Of a stretch of DNA of 64,000 bases, positions 49,423 through 60,832 are shown piece by piece. This DNA is from Artemia franciscana. Its lineage: Eukaryota > Arthropoda > Branchiopoda > Anostraca > Artemiidae. The notes under the pieces were generated by a model. It did not search any database and was not told the origin of the DNA. It worked only from the letters and a program-made list of their open reading frames with translations. Location of the stretch: contig NC_088875.1 in the NCBI RefSeq assembly GCF_032884065.1, positions 46,803,235 to 46,867,234 of the forward strand. The letters run 5' to 3'. How positions within the stretch are numbered: position 1 is the stretch's first letter; each line of letters opens with the position of its first letter. A program made the position numbers and the translations under genes.

Positions 49423-51093
49423 TTATGGGAGACTAGCAATATGATTTCGTAACAACTTCAGAAATTTATTTCTATCATTACAATTTCTCACAGCTATTGG
49501 GATTAAATTCCAAATTTTTGGAACAATATGACGCAAACTAAATCCCGAGCGCAAAGTTGGCCTAGTTTCAAAAGAGAAATCAGAACTATGAGATGTTGGG
49601 TAATTGTGGAATTGTGAATTTGTCGGGAATAATCTTGGAAAATTTAGTGAAAGTTGTCCAAAAACATAACTGTGGCAAATATTAGAAATGGCAATAAAAT
49701 GATGTTGATGAACAGAGAAGAAACCAGAAGATCCATAAAGAAGGCTAACTGAGGATGTATTATTAACATTAAACATTAATGTAAGGGCTTTATTTTCTAG
49801 AGTTTGAAGAGGTATAAACGTTGAAGGAAAAGTAGATGCCCAAACAGAAACACAATAAAGAAAATATGGATTAACAAAAGAAAAATATATTGTCTTTAAA
49901 ATATTCCTTGGGAAAAAATGGGGTAAACGAGAAAGAATCCCGATATTTCGCGAGATTTTTAGAGACATTGTTTTCACGTGTTCACGGAAAGACAGATTGT
50001 CATCCAAAATAATTCCAAGATATTTAAATTTATCAACACGTTTTAGTACCCTATCATTTAGATAAAGAGAAAACTGTTCAGTTTTCTGAGAACCAGATCG
50101 AGAGAACAGCATATATTGACATTTCTTCTCATTTAATGAAAGTAAATTTCTGGCATACCAATCCCCTGCAGATAAAAGTGTGTTATTAAGATTATGAAAG
50201 AGTATGGATAAATCAGCATGGGATGCAAAAATAACAACATCTGCAAACATTGCAATTTTACAAAGTGGTATTACCTCAGGCAAATCATTTATAAATAGAA
50301 GGAATAAGGTCGGTCCCAGGACAGACCCTTGAGGGACCCCACAACTTGTCAAAAAACTTTCCGAACGGATACCATGAATTCTATCATGACATTCAAGTTT
50401 TCTATCCGCAAGATAAGTTTTTAAAAAATTTAAAGATTTTGAAGCAAAACCATATTTTTGGAGTTTCATTAATAACAGACGATGGTCGACTGTGTCAAAG
50501 GTCTTGGCGACATCAAGAAATACCGCCAACGCATGCTGATCACTGTCAATTGCATCATTTATCTGAAGCAGAAGTTGATGAATTGCCAACTCCGTTGATT
50601 TTCCTTTAGTGAAACCAAACTGAGAAGGATGAAAAATATTTTTGCCAATTAAATAATTATGGAGCTGATAGTTCGCTATCTTTTCCAAAAGTTTACTAAG
50701 CACTGATAAAAGTGATATACCTCTATAATTTGAAGGATCACTAGTAATTGTACGGTACGGACGTTTAATAATGGAGAAAAAAAAATCCGATGTAAGCTTT
50801 TTTCCTACTGAACTAAAATAGTCTCCCAATATATTCAAAATTTCTTTACGGTCAGTTACCTTCCTTCCATCAACTTCTAGGCAATCAACGCTAGATTTAG
50901 ATTTATGGCTAGGTCGAATTCTTTCATTAATCAATTGCCAAATTTTTTTCATATCTGACTTATACTGAATAAACTTATCTTTATAATATGTTCTCTTTGC
51001 ATATCTAACAATCGAATTTAACTTATTTCTATATGCTCTATATTCTTCAAAAGAGGCATCACTTGGATTTTTTAAATACCTCTTAAATTTCAT
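49423..51093 (-). pseudogene. LINE reverse transcriptase with damaged active site
   Basis: A 556-codon frame carrying the RT and C-terminal domain: SNYRGISLLSVLSKLLEKIA (121-140), HPSQFGFTKGKSTELA (155-170), FLDVAKTFDTVDH (192-204), CGVPQGSVLGPTLFLLFIND (251-270), FADVVIFA (283-290) and YLGIILDDNLSF (358-369). The catalytic pair, normally Y/F-A-D-D, reads F-A-D-V, so the second aspartate is lost. About 100 residues that usually lie between the linker and the SNYR motif, including the SPGxDGI block, are missing at residue 105. Inactive as a polymerase. Confidence 0.9.
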
Positions 51094-51113
51094 ATTCTTA
51101 TTCTTAATTGAAA

Positions 51114-52198
51114 TCAGAATTCCTTCGATAATCCAAGGATCAAATTTTTTGAATATTTCCCATGTATAAACTTAGTTGCAGTAGCCTCCTCTCTAAGCCG
51201 TATCATATCAGAAATAAATTTAGAAAATGCAGCATTAACATCATTTGAACCATAAACTAGACTCCAATCGTTACTATTAATTAGTTCACGTAGTAGCTTC
51301 AAATCAATCCACCCAAATCCTTTATGTGAAGTATCATCTCTAGCGTCCCAAGAACGAGTATAAACTCTCCCTAAATCTAGAAGAACACTCACCGGGAAAT
51401 GGTCTGACATATGAGACAAAATTACAGAGGATTTCAATGCGTTAACTGAATTAACAGAAAAAATATGTTATCAATCAGTGTAGCTGTAGTATTTGTAACC
51501 CTAGTTGGGAGAGAAACGCTGGGAAGAAAACCAACACACAGCATAATATTCAAAAATTCCTTACGAGTACTTAGATCTAAAATCAGAAAATCAAAATTAA
51601 AGTCCCCCGATACAAAAACTGGTTTCTTTGACTCGCTGAGTTTTAAAAGAACCGACTCCAAAACCTCAAAAATTTTTTTTGGGTTACTCGATGGAGGTCT
51701 ATATACTGAACCAAATATAAACGAATCACCACTCGTGGGGTTAATTTCCACAAATAACGTTTCACATTAACCCTCTTCCCAAATTGATATATCCTCTATT
51801 ACACTAAAAGACCAATCCTGGCGAATACAGATCCTCTGTCCACCTCGTGCATTCAATTTCCTACTGCGAGATACACTTTTCATCATAGGAACTTCGAACA
51901 TAGACATAGGTGAAGAACTAGACGAAAACGTTTCACATATGGCCATAATATCTTTTGGACTAGATGATAGCAAAAACTTGAGCTCATTATACGCACTTTG
52001 TAAACCTTGAACATTAACATGAAGCACAGTGACCGGGAATTTACATCTGTCGGGCTCACACTCTAAAGTGCCTTCTGAAGAAAAATCACAGTCGGGTAAA
52101 TTTTTAGCATACGGCACATCTTTATCACCACCAATAGACGTATTCAAAATCGCATCCAATTTTAAACGAGAATCCAAAAAAGTCTGGAAGCGGTTCAT
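51114..52198 (-). pseudogene. LINE AP-endonuclease in three frames
   Basis: Three successive minus-strand frames: 52198-51767 (VLHVNVQGLQSAYNELKFLL, ICETF), 51751-51434 (GSVYRPPSS, VSGDFNFDF, TATLIDNIFF) and 51437-51114 (LSHMSDHFPVSVLL). Together they give N, E, GDFN, LIDNIF and SDH endonuclease motifs in the expected order. The stop at about 51767 and the shift near 51437 disrupt it. Confidence 0.85.
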
Positions 52199-52237
52199 AT
52201 TACACAGTCACAAGGAAAACAAGAAACCACCATTTAT

Positions 52238-53359
52238 TTATGCTATCGACGGCTCATTAGCGAAATCATGGATTTCAACTACATCACTAATCGATTTACA
52301 CGGAATATTTTTCGGGCCGCTTTTCACATAAATAACTCCTCTCATGGTCCACACGTTCTTCTTGTCGAATTTGTTGCACGCTAGTTTGAAAACTTCCTGC
52401 CTTTCTTTGGTGAGGGCCTCGTTGACAAAAATAAGCAAACCTTTGAGCTTTTTTCGATTACACAGGATTTCGACAGATGTCACTTCAGATACAAAGGTAA
52501 GCTCAATTGGCACCTGAGACTGGTCAAAAGAACCTAAACGCCTTACAGTCTTGACCATAGTATTTTTAAGATGGAGTCCCATATGTGCATTCAGACGATC
52601 TAAGACTTTTTCGCCTAGAGTAGGTAGGTCCCGAGCGGTCGTTTCAATTCCAGAAACAATGATCTTGTTAAGAAGAGAAGTCTGGATAATATCATCAAGT
52701 TTAGTTTCTAATTTTTGAATTTTAGCACCATTCTGGGCAATTTTGCACTTCAAATCATTAAGACATTTCTCAGTTTCATCGAATTTAGACTGGAACTGCA
52801 GCTCTATGGCTTTATACACAGCCTGTGTTATAGTGTCCAAAAATTCATTTCTAAACTGCTTTGGAGACACGGTGTCTAACTTCGCAAACTCATTATCTAC
52901 CTGTTTTCTGATCTCATCTTCTATTCCTTCTAGCAAAGTCAACAGATCGCTTTGCAGTGACAAAACTGAGTTCAATAGATCATCAGGTAGACCATCCGAA
53001 TCCTCCATGCACAGCTTCATAGCCCTTTGAACATTTTTTCGCCCATCCTTTAAAACGTCAGCATGCATTGTTAAGTAACGCCAAATATTCTCCGACGTCA
53101 CGATCTTAACTTCATCACTGCCATAACAGGTAACCTCATAATTACAGCCACCGTCCTGACACGTATCACTCGCGTACTTTACACGGCCAAAGTTTGTAGT
53201 ATCGAAACTGAGCATACGCTCTATCTCCCGCTTGCATAGCTCCGAAGGCAAACAAAGTGAACTAGCAGGAAAACACTTAAATATCGCAAGGGGGACTTCT
53301 TCTCGTATTCCTACGCCTCTCCCAACTTCAAACAGCTGCTCTAGATATATGACTATCAA
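52238..53359 (-). CDS. LINE ORF1 protein (intact, 373 codons)
   Basis: Single open frame. The N-terminal part is Cys-containing (CLPSELCKREIERM; SDTCQDGGCNYEVTCYG, about residues 36-78) and could be a small zinc-binding region. A predicted coiled coil follows (ETKCLNDLKCKIAQ... to LETKLDDII, about 190-225), then an RRM-like segment (NKIIVSGIE, TVRRLGSF, about 230-275) and a C-terminal domain (LKGLLIFVNEALTKERQEVF, NVWTMRGVIYVK). This is the standard ORF1p order for RNA-binding chaperones of LINEs. The true start may be downstream of the listed Met, since the first residues abut TA repeats. Confidence 0.8.
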   Translation of the reverse strand: MIVIYLEQLFEVGRGVGIREEVPLAIFKCFPASSLCLPSELCKREIERMLSFDTTNFGRVKYASDTCQDGGCNYEVTCYGSDEVKIVTSENIWRYLTMHADVLKDGRKNVQRAMKLCMEDSDGLPDDLLNSVLSLQSDLLTLLEGIEDEIRKQVDNEFAKLDTVSPKQFRNEFLDTITQAVYKAIELQFQSKFDETEKCLNDLKCKIAQNGAKIQKLETKLDDIIQTSLLNKIIVSGIETTARDLPTLGEKVLDRLNAHMGLHLKNTMVKTVRRLGSFDQSQVPIELTFVSEVTSVEILCNRKKLKGLLIFVNEALTKERQEVFKLACNKFDKKNVWTMRGVIYVKSGPKNIPCKSISDVVEIHDFANEPSIA

Positions 53360-53399
53360 AAATAATTGATTATTTTATATAATCATATAATATATAATT

Positions 53400-53545
<146 letters not shown>

Positions 53546-53890
53546 CATATAATTATATAATATATATAGTAAATAATTTATATAATTATATTATACAATT
53601 ATATATTTTATATAATTATTTTATTATTTTATATATATATAAATATTGATTTATTTATATAATTTATGAATATTTGATTATTTAATCAATTCACCACCTT
53701 AAAGTGGAATCCTTTCACAAAATTGAAAGGGTTAAAAAATTGAGGGTTAAAAGCAGAATGTTCAAAACGAAAAAGAAAATTCGTAGAAAAAAAAGGGTCA
53801 AGACAGAAGTAACATTTTGGCAAAAAAAAGTAATAAGAGATAAATCCAAATTGAGTTAAGTTGGCTTAGATTTCAATGAGTACAACATAC

Positions 53891-54002
53891 CTTAAGAATT
53901 CCTGCTCCTTCGGCTTTCCATTGTACGTAAGGTTCGGGTCCCTGGACTGGTATATAACGGGTGAGGCGTCGTCTTTTCATTTTGACAGTGCTTCCAGTGG
54001 CA
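53891..54002 (-). CDS. VPS13: VPS13-like protein, linker exon
   Basis: Minus-strand exon, acceptor AG (54003-54004), donor GTATG (53886-53890). The first base completes the Thr codon begun at 55782, then reads ATGSTVKMKRRRLTRYIPVQ followed by GPEPYVQWKAEGAGILK. In VPS13 proteins the amphipathic repeat region is followed by a basic R-x-R-x-x-R-x-I-x-P-Y segment and then E-A-x-G-x-x-L-L; the order and spacing match. Ends in phase 0, compatible with 47970-48077. Confidence 0.82.
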
Positions 54003-55190
54003 CTTAAAGAAAAAAGAAGTACATTTTAAAGAAAATTAAAACCTGGACAATAATGATCATACTACAATTCCATCAAAAAAAGTTATTTTTATCAACAAAA
54101 ATGCATATAAATTCAGAAAGCCGTTGCCATCCCCCCCCCCTAAATAAAAAATCCGGATTTTCAAATAAATGAAAAAGTGGGAGTAAAAACAAAATTATTA
54201 TTAAGAAAAATTCATTCATGGTAACAAAAGCTCGGTTAGCCTAATCAGGAGGCATAAATTCCTTTATCAGCGATAAATAAAAAAAAAAAAAAAAATTAAA
54301 AATAACTGGGGAACTAAAGGAACTAAAAATGTAGAACAAACAACAAAAACCCTTTCGATTACATCTTCTTCTATTTGGCAAAATTTTCCCAAAAGCTACA
54401 TTTAGGCTCTTGACTATAATTTATCAGGTTCAAACATATAGAACATATAGAAGATAGAGAATAACCAAACGAAATTCCCAGCAAATTCTTCGAAGTGGAG
54501 CAAGGAAGAGAAACATTATACAGATCCTAAGCAACCACTTGGTAAAGCTATTAAAACAAATAAACTCGTATTTATAAGGGTTAAATAACATACCGACTGA
54601 ACTCAGATGCGACTTAAGCATTGAGAGTATTTAAAATGTATTGCACCAACTTTACCATGAAACACCAAAGCTTGAAAAGGTAACAGCCATTAAACTTAAA
54701 TACACCGAAAGGCAAAATAGCACCTTGCAGAACTCCTTCCCAAACAAGAATGAGGTTCAAAAACTCCGCTATCTACTTATCCGAACTTAAGAACCGAAAT
54801 ACTAAGACCTCAAAGCTGTCAGGAGTGATTTATTAACTCGGGTGAAGCAAGACAATATTGGACATTTTAATAAACAACATTACCAAATGTCCTAGAGATA
54901 TCTCATGTTAAATAATAAGTGGATCTTTGGTTTTGATTGAATCTTTCTTATAGCTCGAGAGAATACGGTGAGCCTGTGAACAGCTAAAACCACCGATTTT
55001 CCCAACTTTTAAAGACGTACAGCTATGTTAATTCCCACTAGGCCACCTTCCTTGGTACCATATTATCAATATCCTTGGTGCTTGAGGGAATATAATGCTA
55101 GATAAAAAAAAACAAACTAGAAACCAAGTTTCCAATTTCAAACATTCTGGAAAAGCATTTCTTAATCGTCGAGTACTGATTGCACATTGT
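54003..55190. other. VPS13 intron, no feature seen
   Basis: AT-rich; a 17-base A-run at 54277. No repeat family recognised. Confidence 0.4.
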
Positions 55191-55690
55191 GAAATTTACG
55201 CAGGCATGAACAGTTATTGATGCCCACGGGGATGAGTTGAAGGGCTAAATCAAGGCTGAATAAACCCAGGTTGAGTTAAATGCCTCTGAAAGCAGCATTA
55301 AATAATGAACAATTATACAATAATCTATAATAATAAATGAACACTTTGGTTTAAGTCAAACCTATTTCGATAAAACAAAAGATTTATTGCTCAATATTTT
55401 CATGAGTTAATTGGGATTGATTAAAATGAAAGTTGAGTTACATCAGTCAGGGATGAGTTGAATTGTAAATGATGATCTATAAAGAATTGATTTTAATGCG
55501 GTTGAGCTAAATGGGTTGGAGCTGAACAAGGTTGAATGGTATTGAGTTGAATGGGATTGAAATAAACTGGTTTGAATTTTCGGAATGTGGGTAGACTTGA
55601 CAGAGATTAGGATACACCACGATTGAGTTAGAATGGGTAAAGTTAAATGGCGCTGGATCTTTTGATGTTGAGTTAAAATGGTACCCAGAC
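55191..55690. repeat. Degenerate GTTGAGTTAAATGG repeats
   Basis: Variants of (A/G)TTGAG(T/C)T(G/A)AATGGG occur about 15 times without a fixed period (for example 55242, 55430, 55500, 55545, 55625, 55668). An eroded minisatellite in the VPS13 intron. Confidence 0.6.
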
Positions 55691-55781
55691 AAATTCTATG
55701 AATCGCTTATATATGAAATATTCAAGCTTCGATTTATCGCTTTTTTACATTAAAAAAACAATTTATTTCTTTTCTACTTAC

Positions 55782-56079
55782 GTTTCTACAGTTTTCAAAG
55801 TGTCTGCAGCTAAATCCGCCACTGCCGCAATAGGTCGTGCCACAAGACCAGCCATACCTTTTCCAACCCCTTTGAAAAACCCTAGTGCACCTTCTTTTCT
55901 TGCACCGGTCACAGGTTGAGTCACGACTCCAGTTATACCTCCTGACACACTTTCAAAAAAATTGCCAAAATTACCAGCCATAGCGGGCAAGCCTGTTTGT
56001 CCAGCGTTTCTTGATAATTTTTGCTCTCGTCTTTCCTGTTGACGACGGCGATCCAATGTCATGGCAGTTGCACCACTGC
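55782..56079 (-). CDS. VPS13: VPS13-like protein, amphipathic-repeat exon
   Basis: Minus-strand exon, acceptor CAG (RC of 56080-56082), donor GTAAG (55777-55781). Its first two bases complete the Gly codon begun at 58825, then it reads SGATAMTLDRRRQQERREQK ... GNFGNFFESVSGGITGVVTQ, P-V-T-GARKEGALGFFKGVGKG and MAGLVARPIAAVADLAADTL. This is the signature C-terminal block of VPS13 (family text: GVTGVVxKPIEGAKxEGxxGFFKGxGKGxxGxVARPxGGxxD). VPS13 proteins are rod-like lipid-transfer proteins at organelle contact sites, and this region includes the ATG2-like C-terminal helices that bind membranes or lipid droplets. Confidence 0.95.
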
Positions 56080-56337
56080 CTGCAACACAAAAGCGTGAGA
56101 AAAGGGCGTAAAAGCGTGAGAAATCCGTAAAAGCTACCATAAGTAGATGGTAAATACAAACAGACATTTCTTGGGCAGAGCCAATACGTAAAAAAATTGG
56201 CCAGTGTTTTTCTTTAAAATCTCGCAGCGTTCGTATAATTTCGTAATTTCTGAAAAAAATTATAATTTTTACCATATAATTCGTCTGTTTTTGGTGTCTC
56301 TTGAAGTTTGGACACCCCCATAACGCATTTCCTTCTG

Positions 56338-57945
56338 TGAAAACCAGTGCATATAATAGATTTTTAAGGGGGGACCACCTATCTAAAGCCATTGCGTTTT
56401 TAACCCCAAATATATTCCAAATTAATTATTCGACATTTTTTATGTTCAACAAAATATTATTGAAAGGTGAACCCTCAAGAAGTACTCATTCTTAAGTACT
56501 CTTCATTTTTACTTATCAAAAAGGCAAGTTACTGCCGTTTTAAGGATGCAAGTTTTCAAATATCTTCCCTTCAGAAACCAGTGTACAAAGTAGATTTTTA
56601 AGGGGGGACTACCTATCTGAAGCCAGTGCGTTTTTAACCCCAAATATATTCTAAATTAATTATTCGACATTTTTCATGTTCCACAAAATATTATTGAAAG
56701 GTGAACCCTCAAGAAGTACTCATTCTTAAGTACTCTTTATTTTTACTTATCAAAAAGGCAAGTTACTGCCGTTTTAAGGATGCAAGTTTTCAAATATCTT
56801 CCCTTCAGAAACCAGTGTACAAAGTAGATTTTTAAGGGGGGACCACCTATCTAAAGCCATTGCGTTTTTAACCCCAAATATATTCCAAATTAATTATTCG
56901 ACATTTTTTATGTTCAACAAAATATTATTGAAAGGTGAACCCTCAAGAAGTACTCATTCTTAAGTACTCTTCATTTTTACTTATCAAAAAGGCAAGTTAC
57001 TGCCGTTTTAAGGATGCAAGTTTTCAAATATCTTCCCTTCAGAAACCAGTGTACAAAGTAGATTTTTAAGGGGGGACTACCTATCTGAAGCCAGTGCGTT
57101 TTTAACCCCAAATATATTCTAAATTAATTATTCGACATTTTTCATGTTCCACAAAATATTATTGAAAGGTGAACCCTCAAGAAGTACTCATTCTTAAGTA
57201 CTCTTTATTTTTACTTATCAAAAAGGCAAGTTACTGCCGTTTTAAGGATGCAAGTTTTCAAATATCTTCCCTTCAGAAACCAGTGTACAAAGTAGATTTT
57301 TAAGGGGGGACCACCTATCTAAAGCCATTGCGTTTTTAACCCCAAATATATTCCAAATTAATTATTCGACATTTTTTATGTTCAACAAAATATTATTGAA
57401 AGGTGAACCCTCAAGAAGTACTCATTCTTAAGTACTCTTCATTTTTACTTATCAAAAAGGCAAGTTACTGCCGTTTTAAGGATGCAAGTTTTCAAATATC
57501 TTCCCTTCAGAAACCAGTGTACAAAGTAGATTTTTAAGGGGAAACTACCCATCTGAAGCCAGTGCGTTTTTAACCCCAAATATATTCTAAATTAATTATT
57601 CGACATTTTTCATGTTCCACAAAATATTATTGAAAGGTGAACCCTCAAGAAGTACTCATTCTTAAGTACTCTTTATTTTTACTTATCAAAAAGGCAAGTT
57701 ACTGCCGTTTTAAGGATGCAAGTTTTCAAATATCTTCCCTTCAGAAACCAGTGTACAAAGTAGATTTTTAAGGGGGGACCACCTATCTAAAGCCATTGCG
57801 TTTTTAACCCCAAATATATTCCAAATTAATTATTCGACACTTATCAAAGGGCACTTTTTACTTATCAAAAGGGCAAAATACTGCCGTTTTAAGGATGCAA
57901 GTTTTAAAATATCTTCCCTTCAGAAAAAAAAATATAAGAACAAAA
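56338..57945. repeat. 234-bp satellite in 468-bp dimers, about 6.5 monomers
   Basis: GAAACCAGTG starts recur at 56338 (variant), 56574, 56808, 57042, 57276, 57510 and 57744, exactly 234 bp apart from 56574 on. Two monomer types alternate. Type A has GACCACCTATCTAAAGCCAT and TTTATGTTCAAC; type B has GACTACCTATCTGAAGCCAG and TTTCATGTTCCAC. The order is A-B-A-B-A-B-A, the last one truncated at about 57838. Lies just 5' of the exon at 55782-56079, and its translation inflates that exon's open frame. Confidence 0.95.
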
Positions 57946-58824
57946 ACACAAGGACTAATTTTAAGCCAATGAGAACCAAGAACCAAAATATAATGTATAT
58001 TTCGACCAAAATTTCTATTCAACCATTCATAGTGCAAAAGAAAAAAGAAATAGAAGATAGCATGGAATACAATCTACATAATTTACATAATAATCTACAT
58101 AATAGAATACAATAAACATATCTCCTGTGTATATAAATTTTCTATTTTTGTGTAATTTATTTTTCTAATATAGAATAGACTGTAAAGTAAAAAGACAAGC
58201 CTAAAAAAAAAACAAAAAATCAATAAATTCTTTCTGCGTTTACTTTTCTTACATAATGTTTAGCTAATGTGGTGTTAGAAGAACTTATGATAATATATTG
58301 TTTGCTATTTCCATGTTGAATTTAAAGTTTTTTGACAAAAAACTTTAGCATGAAGAGCAAGGCGTTGAAGAGGGGGTAACCCCCTTCATAGACCTAATAA
58401 TTTCTGTTCGTTTTAAGTTTTAATACTGGTCCTTCCTTTCAGTTGAAAAAACTTTTTTTTATTTAATAGAGAGGAAGAATATGGCACTATAAGTCGGACT
58501 GCAAGCATTTTAGTACAAACTCTACGTTACGTTTATGTTGTCCCATTTTCAAGACAGTCAAATAAAGCTAGTTAGGACCATCTTCATAAGTATTAAAGGT
58601 AGAACCAAGAAAATTTTTTAGAGCTACTTTTTACTGTCCTTAATTTTAGATGTCTGATTCTTGGTGAGAGATTGAAAGAGAATATAACAAGTGTGTTCAA
58701 GTGAGGGTAGAGCATAAGAAAAATAAATACGAGGCATATCGATATAGATTAATGAGCTGCAGCGTTGGAAAAAAGTGATCGATCATGTCTCGATTGGAAA
58801 CATGATTGATTATTGACGTCTTAC
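57946..58824. other. VPS13 intron with a palindromic-element fragment
   Basis: 58340-58455 holds CTTTAGCATGAAGAGCAAGG, GGGGGTAACCCCCTTCATAG and TTCTGTTCGTTTTAAGTTTT, a solo right end of the palindromic element. The remainder shows nothing. Confidence 0.6.
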
Positions 58825-58942
58825 CTATGACACCAGCTACTTTTCCGACAGCCGATGCAACCCCTCCAACCGTCCCTCGGAAAAGACTTCTAGTACCGGT
58901 AATGATTCCTTCAGCGAATTCGTCAGAACCTTTAAAAGCACC
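58825..58942 (-). CDS. VPS13: VPS13-like protein, exon upstream of amphipathic block
   Basis: Minus-strand exon, acceptor TAG (RC of 58943-58945), donor GTAAG (58820-58824). Reads GAFKGSDEFAEGIITGTRSL, then FRGTVGGVASAVGKVAGVIG, the last Gly completed across the intron. VPS13 family members have G-x-x-x-G-P-E-E-F-A-E-G-x-x-x-G-x-x-S-L-x-x-x-T-V-G-G-x-A-G-A at this place. It assumes phase 0 at its start. Upstream exons, which would encode the long lipid-transfer groove, were not found in 58.9-64 kb. Confidence 0.92.
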
Positions 58943-59355
58943 CTAGGAAAAAAAATTATTAAAACATGTCGTTTGATTCTTCTACTACATAAATATTCAT
59001 CAGAGATGGTGGCTGTAGTGGGTGACCCCTCCCCCCCAAAAAAATACACGTACTTTCGATGCATCTTATTTTATCCTGATACAAAACTAAATGCGATTTC
59101 AATTATAAAGAGTTTATAACAATTAAACGACTAAATTGAGATTTTAGAATTGCACAGTTTTCTTCTTCATTCTTCAGATTGTACTATATTACCCTAATTT
59201 AGCCCCATATATTTTTAAAGCATTGCACAAGTCATCAATGTTTTCCTTTAAAATTGAATGAGTATAAATATGGTCTATTCTATAATGGCTTCCTTGAGTC
59301 TACCAAGTGTTTTCAGAAACTGTGGAGACATTGTTAGATTTTTTTTTTAAAAGAA

Positions 59356-59360
<5 letters not shown>
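58943..59360. other. VPS13 intron, no feature seen
   Basis: AT-rich; a C-run near 59030. Confidence 0.4.

Positions 59361-59452
<92 letters not shown>
59361..59452. repeat. (TA)n microsatellite
   Basis: About 92 bp of TA. Not flanked by the 290-bp cassette, unlike the arrays at 26.6 and 42-43 kb. Confidence 0.97.
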
Positions 59453-59453
<1 letters not shown>

Positions 59454-60620
59454 CAATCCAAAGAGCAATCTAAATGGGTCAGAATGTTTTTGCAGGCTGC
59501 ATTTAGGATCTAAAGTCTCATACACTCCCACAGTTCTCTGCGCACTCTTTTCTTTTACTTTTGAGGGGGTCTCGAGTGTTCAGACCGATCCATGAAATTA
59601 TCCTTGATTATTTCCAGTAGTGACCAATGTTATAGTTTTTACCCTGACCCACAAAAATAGGGTGGTTAGTGACTAAACAGAGACGATGTTTACAACAAGC
59701 TGAAGACCAACTTTTTGCGGATAAACTGTTTATGGACACAAACAAGGATATACTTCCAAGTTGCTTATATTTTTGTCAGATACAAAACATTGCATCTTTA
59801 GAGTCTTCATACATATATCTTTATAGATTGTGAATTTTTACAAATTCATTTACTCAACCTGGACGTTGTTGATACAGTGTTTAATGATTTTTGCAGATTT
59901 GCTGATTTGTTTTACCTGTTCATACTTTGAATTAGTTATCTTCAGTAAAAATAAGTCATACCGAAAGGAGAGAGTAGCTATTTCTTTCTTATATTTATTC
60001 GTTTTTCTTATTTCTTTTTTTTATGCTATGAATGGTTTCAAATAAAGGCTAATATAGAGTTGCTGCTATATCTACGATGTAAACTATACAAATTTTGTCA
60101 AATTACACTCCTGTTCTTAAACTAAACTGCCCCCTTAATTCAACAATCTGTCTTGGCTATTTTCTACAATTGGCCATGACTTTGACTTTTCCCACAACTA
60201 TTCCCTTTTTTTAAATTAAAAAATCAACGGATCTCGGAGACCCAGATTAACAGTCCGCAGTTTAGCAATTCAGAAATCAGTAATGTTTATAACTTCCATC
60301 TTGCACTGACTTATGGGCTGGGTTGTATCTGTGATTGGATGATTCGCAACCCATCCAGTCACAATTTTTTTTAAATTAAGAAAACAACTGATAAAAGTTG
60401 AGTGGTCTAGAAGACACACAAAATCCAAAATAATAGAATTAGTTCGGAAGAATTTCATATACTGTTCATAATCCTTCACAAAAGGTATACACAATACAGA
60501 GGAGAGTGCACTAGCAGCCAATGAGGGAGGCTTGAACCACAGGCTCAGTACGGACAGGCTCAGGCGCAGTGCCCAGTGCGGAGGATATAATACAAGTGAA
60601 CAGAGTTTGAGCCTTGCAAA
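59453..60620. other. No gene seen; possible promoter at its end
   Basis: Mostly AT-rich. The last 100 bases (60525-60600) are GC-richer, with GCTCAGGCGCAGTGCC and then GATATAATAC about 35 bases before the ATG at 60621. This could be a TATA-type promoter for the exon below; no further support. Confidence 0.3.
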
Positions 60621-60832
60621 ATGGACGAAGATTCGAAAAGGTGGCTAATGGCTCAAAAAGTTTGGATTGATGATAGAGGAGGAGGAGGATGGTTTATTCC
60701 AGCCTTTGCTCAGTCAATATTAACATTGTTATTACAGAAAGAAAAGTTAACAACTACTCTTAAAGAAAAGGGAGAAATATCCTCGCCATCACACCTAAAT
60801 GTCCTAAATGACCTTTTCATACTTGTGAGAAA
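60621..60832 (+). CDS. Putative first exon of an unknown gene
   Basis: The open frame starts MDEDSKRWLMAQKVWIDDRG, runs through GGGWFIPAFAQSILTLLLQK and ends LNVLNDLFILVRK. A consensus donor GTAAGC at 60833 would end the exon in phase 2, just before an in-frame stop formed by the donor itself. The composition (balanced, Trp-containing, no low complexity except four Gly) looks protein-like. I do not recognise the family. The frame has no repeat similarity elsewhere in the window. It could be a real 5' exon, a nested gene, or a chance frame. Confidence 0.35.

Larger units (their letters stand above)
49217..53360 (-). mobile_element. Jockey/CR1-group LINE, about 4.1 kb, nearly complete
   Basis: Minus strand: ORF1 (53359-52238) and ORF2 in pieces (52198-49423), with a 3' end in ATCT/TATC tetranucleotide repeats (49217-49232). 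Its 5' end abuts the TA-rich stretch at 53370-53545. Sits in a VPS13 intron in the same orientation as the gene. ORF2 is interrupted by frameshifts and an internal deletion, so it is non-autonomous, but it is better preserved than the copy at 35315-39130. Confidence 0.9.

Noticed and set aside
56080-56392. Extension of the VPS13 open frame upstream of 56079
   Set aside because: A clear CAG acceptor lies at this point with matching phase from the exon at 58825. The upstream part is intron plus satellite.
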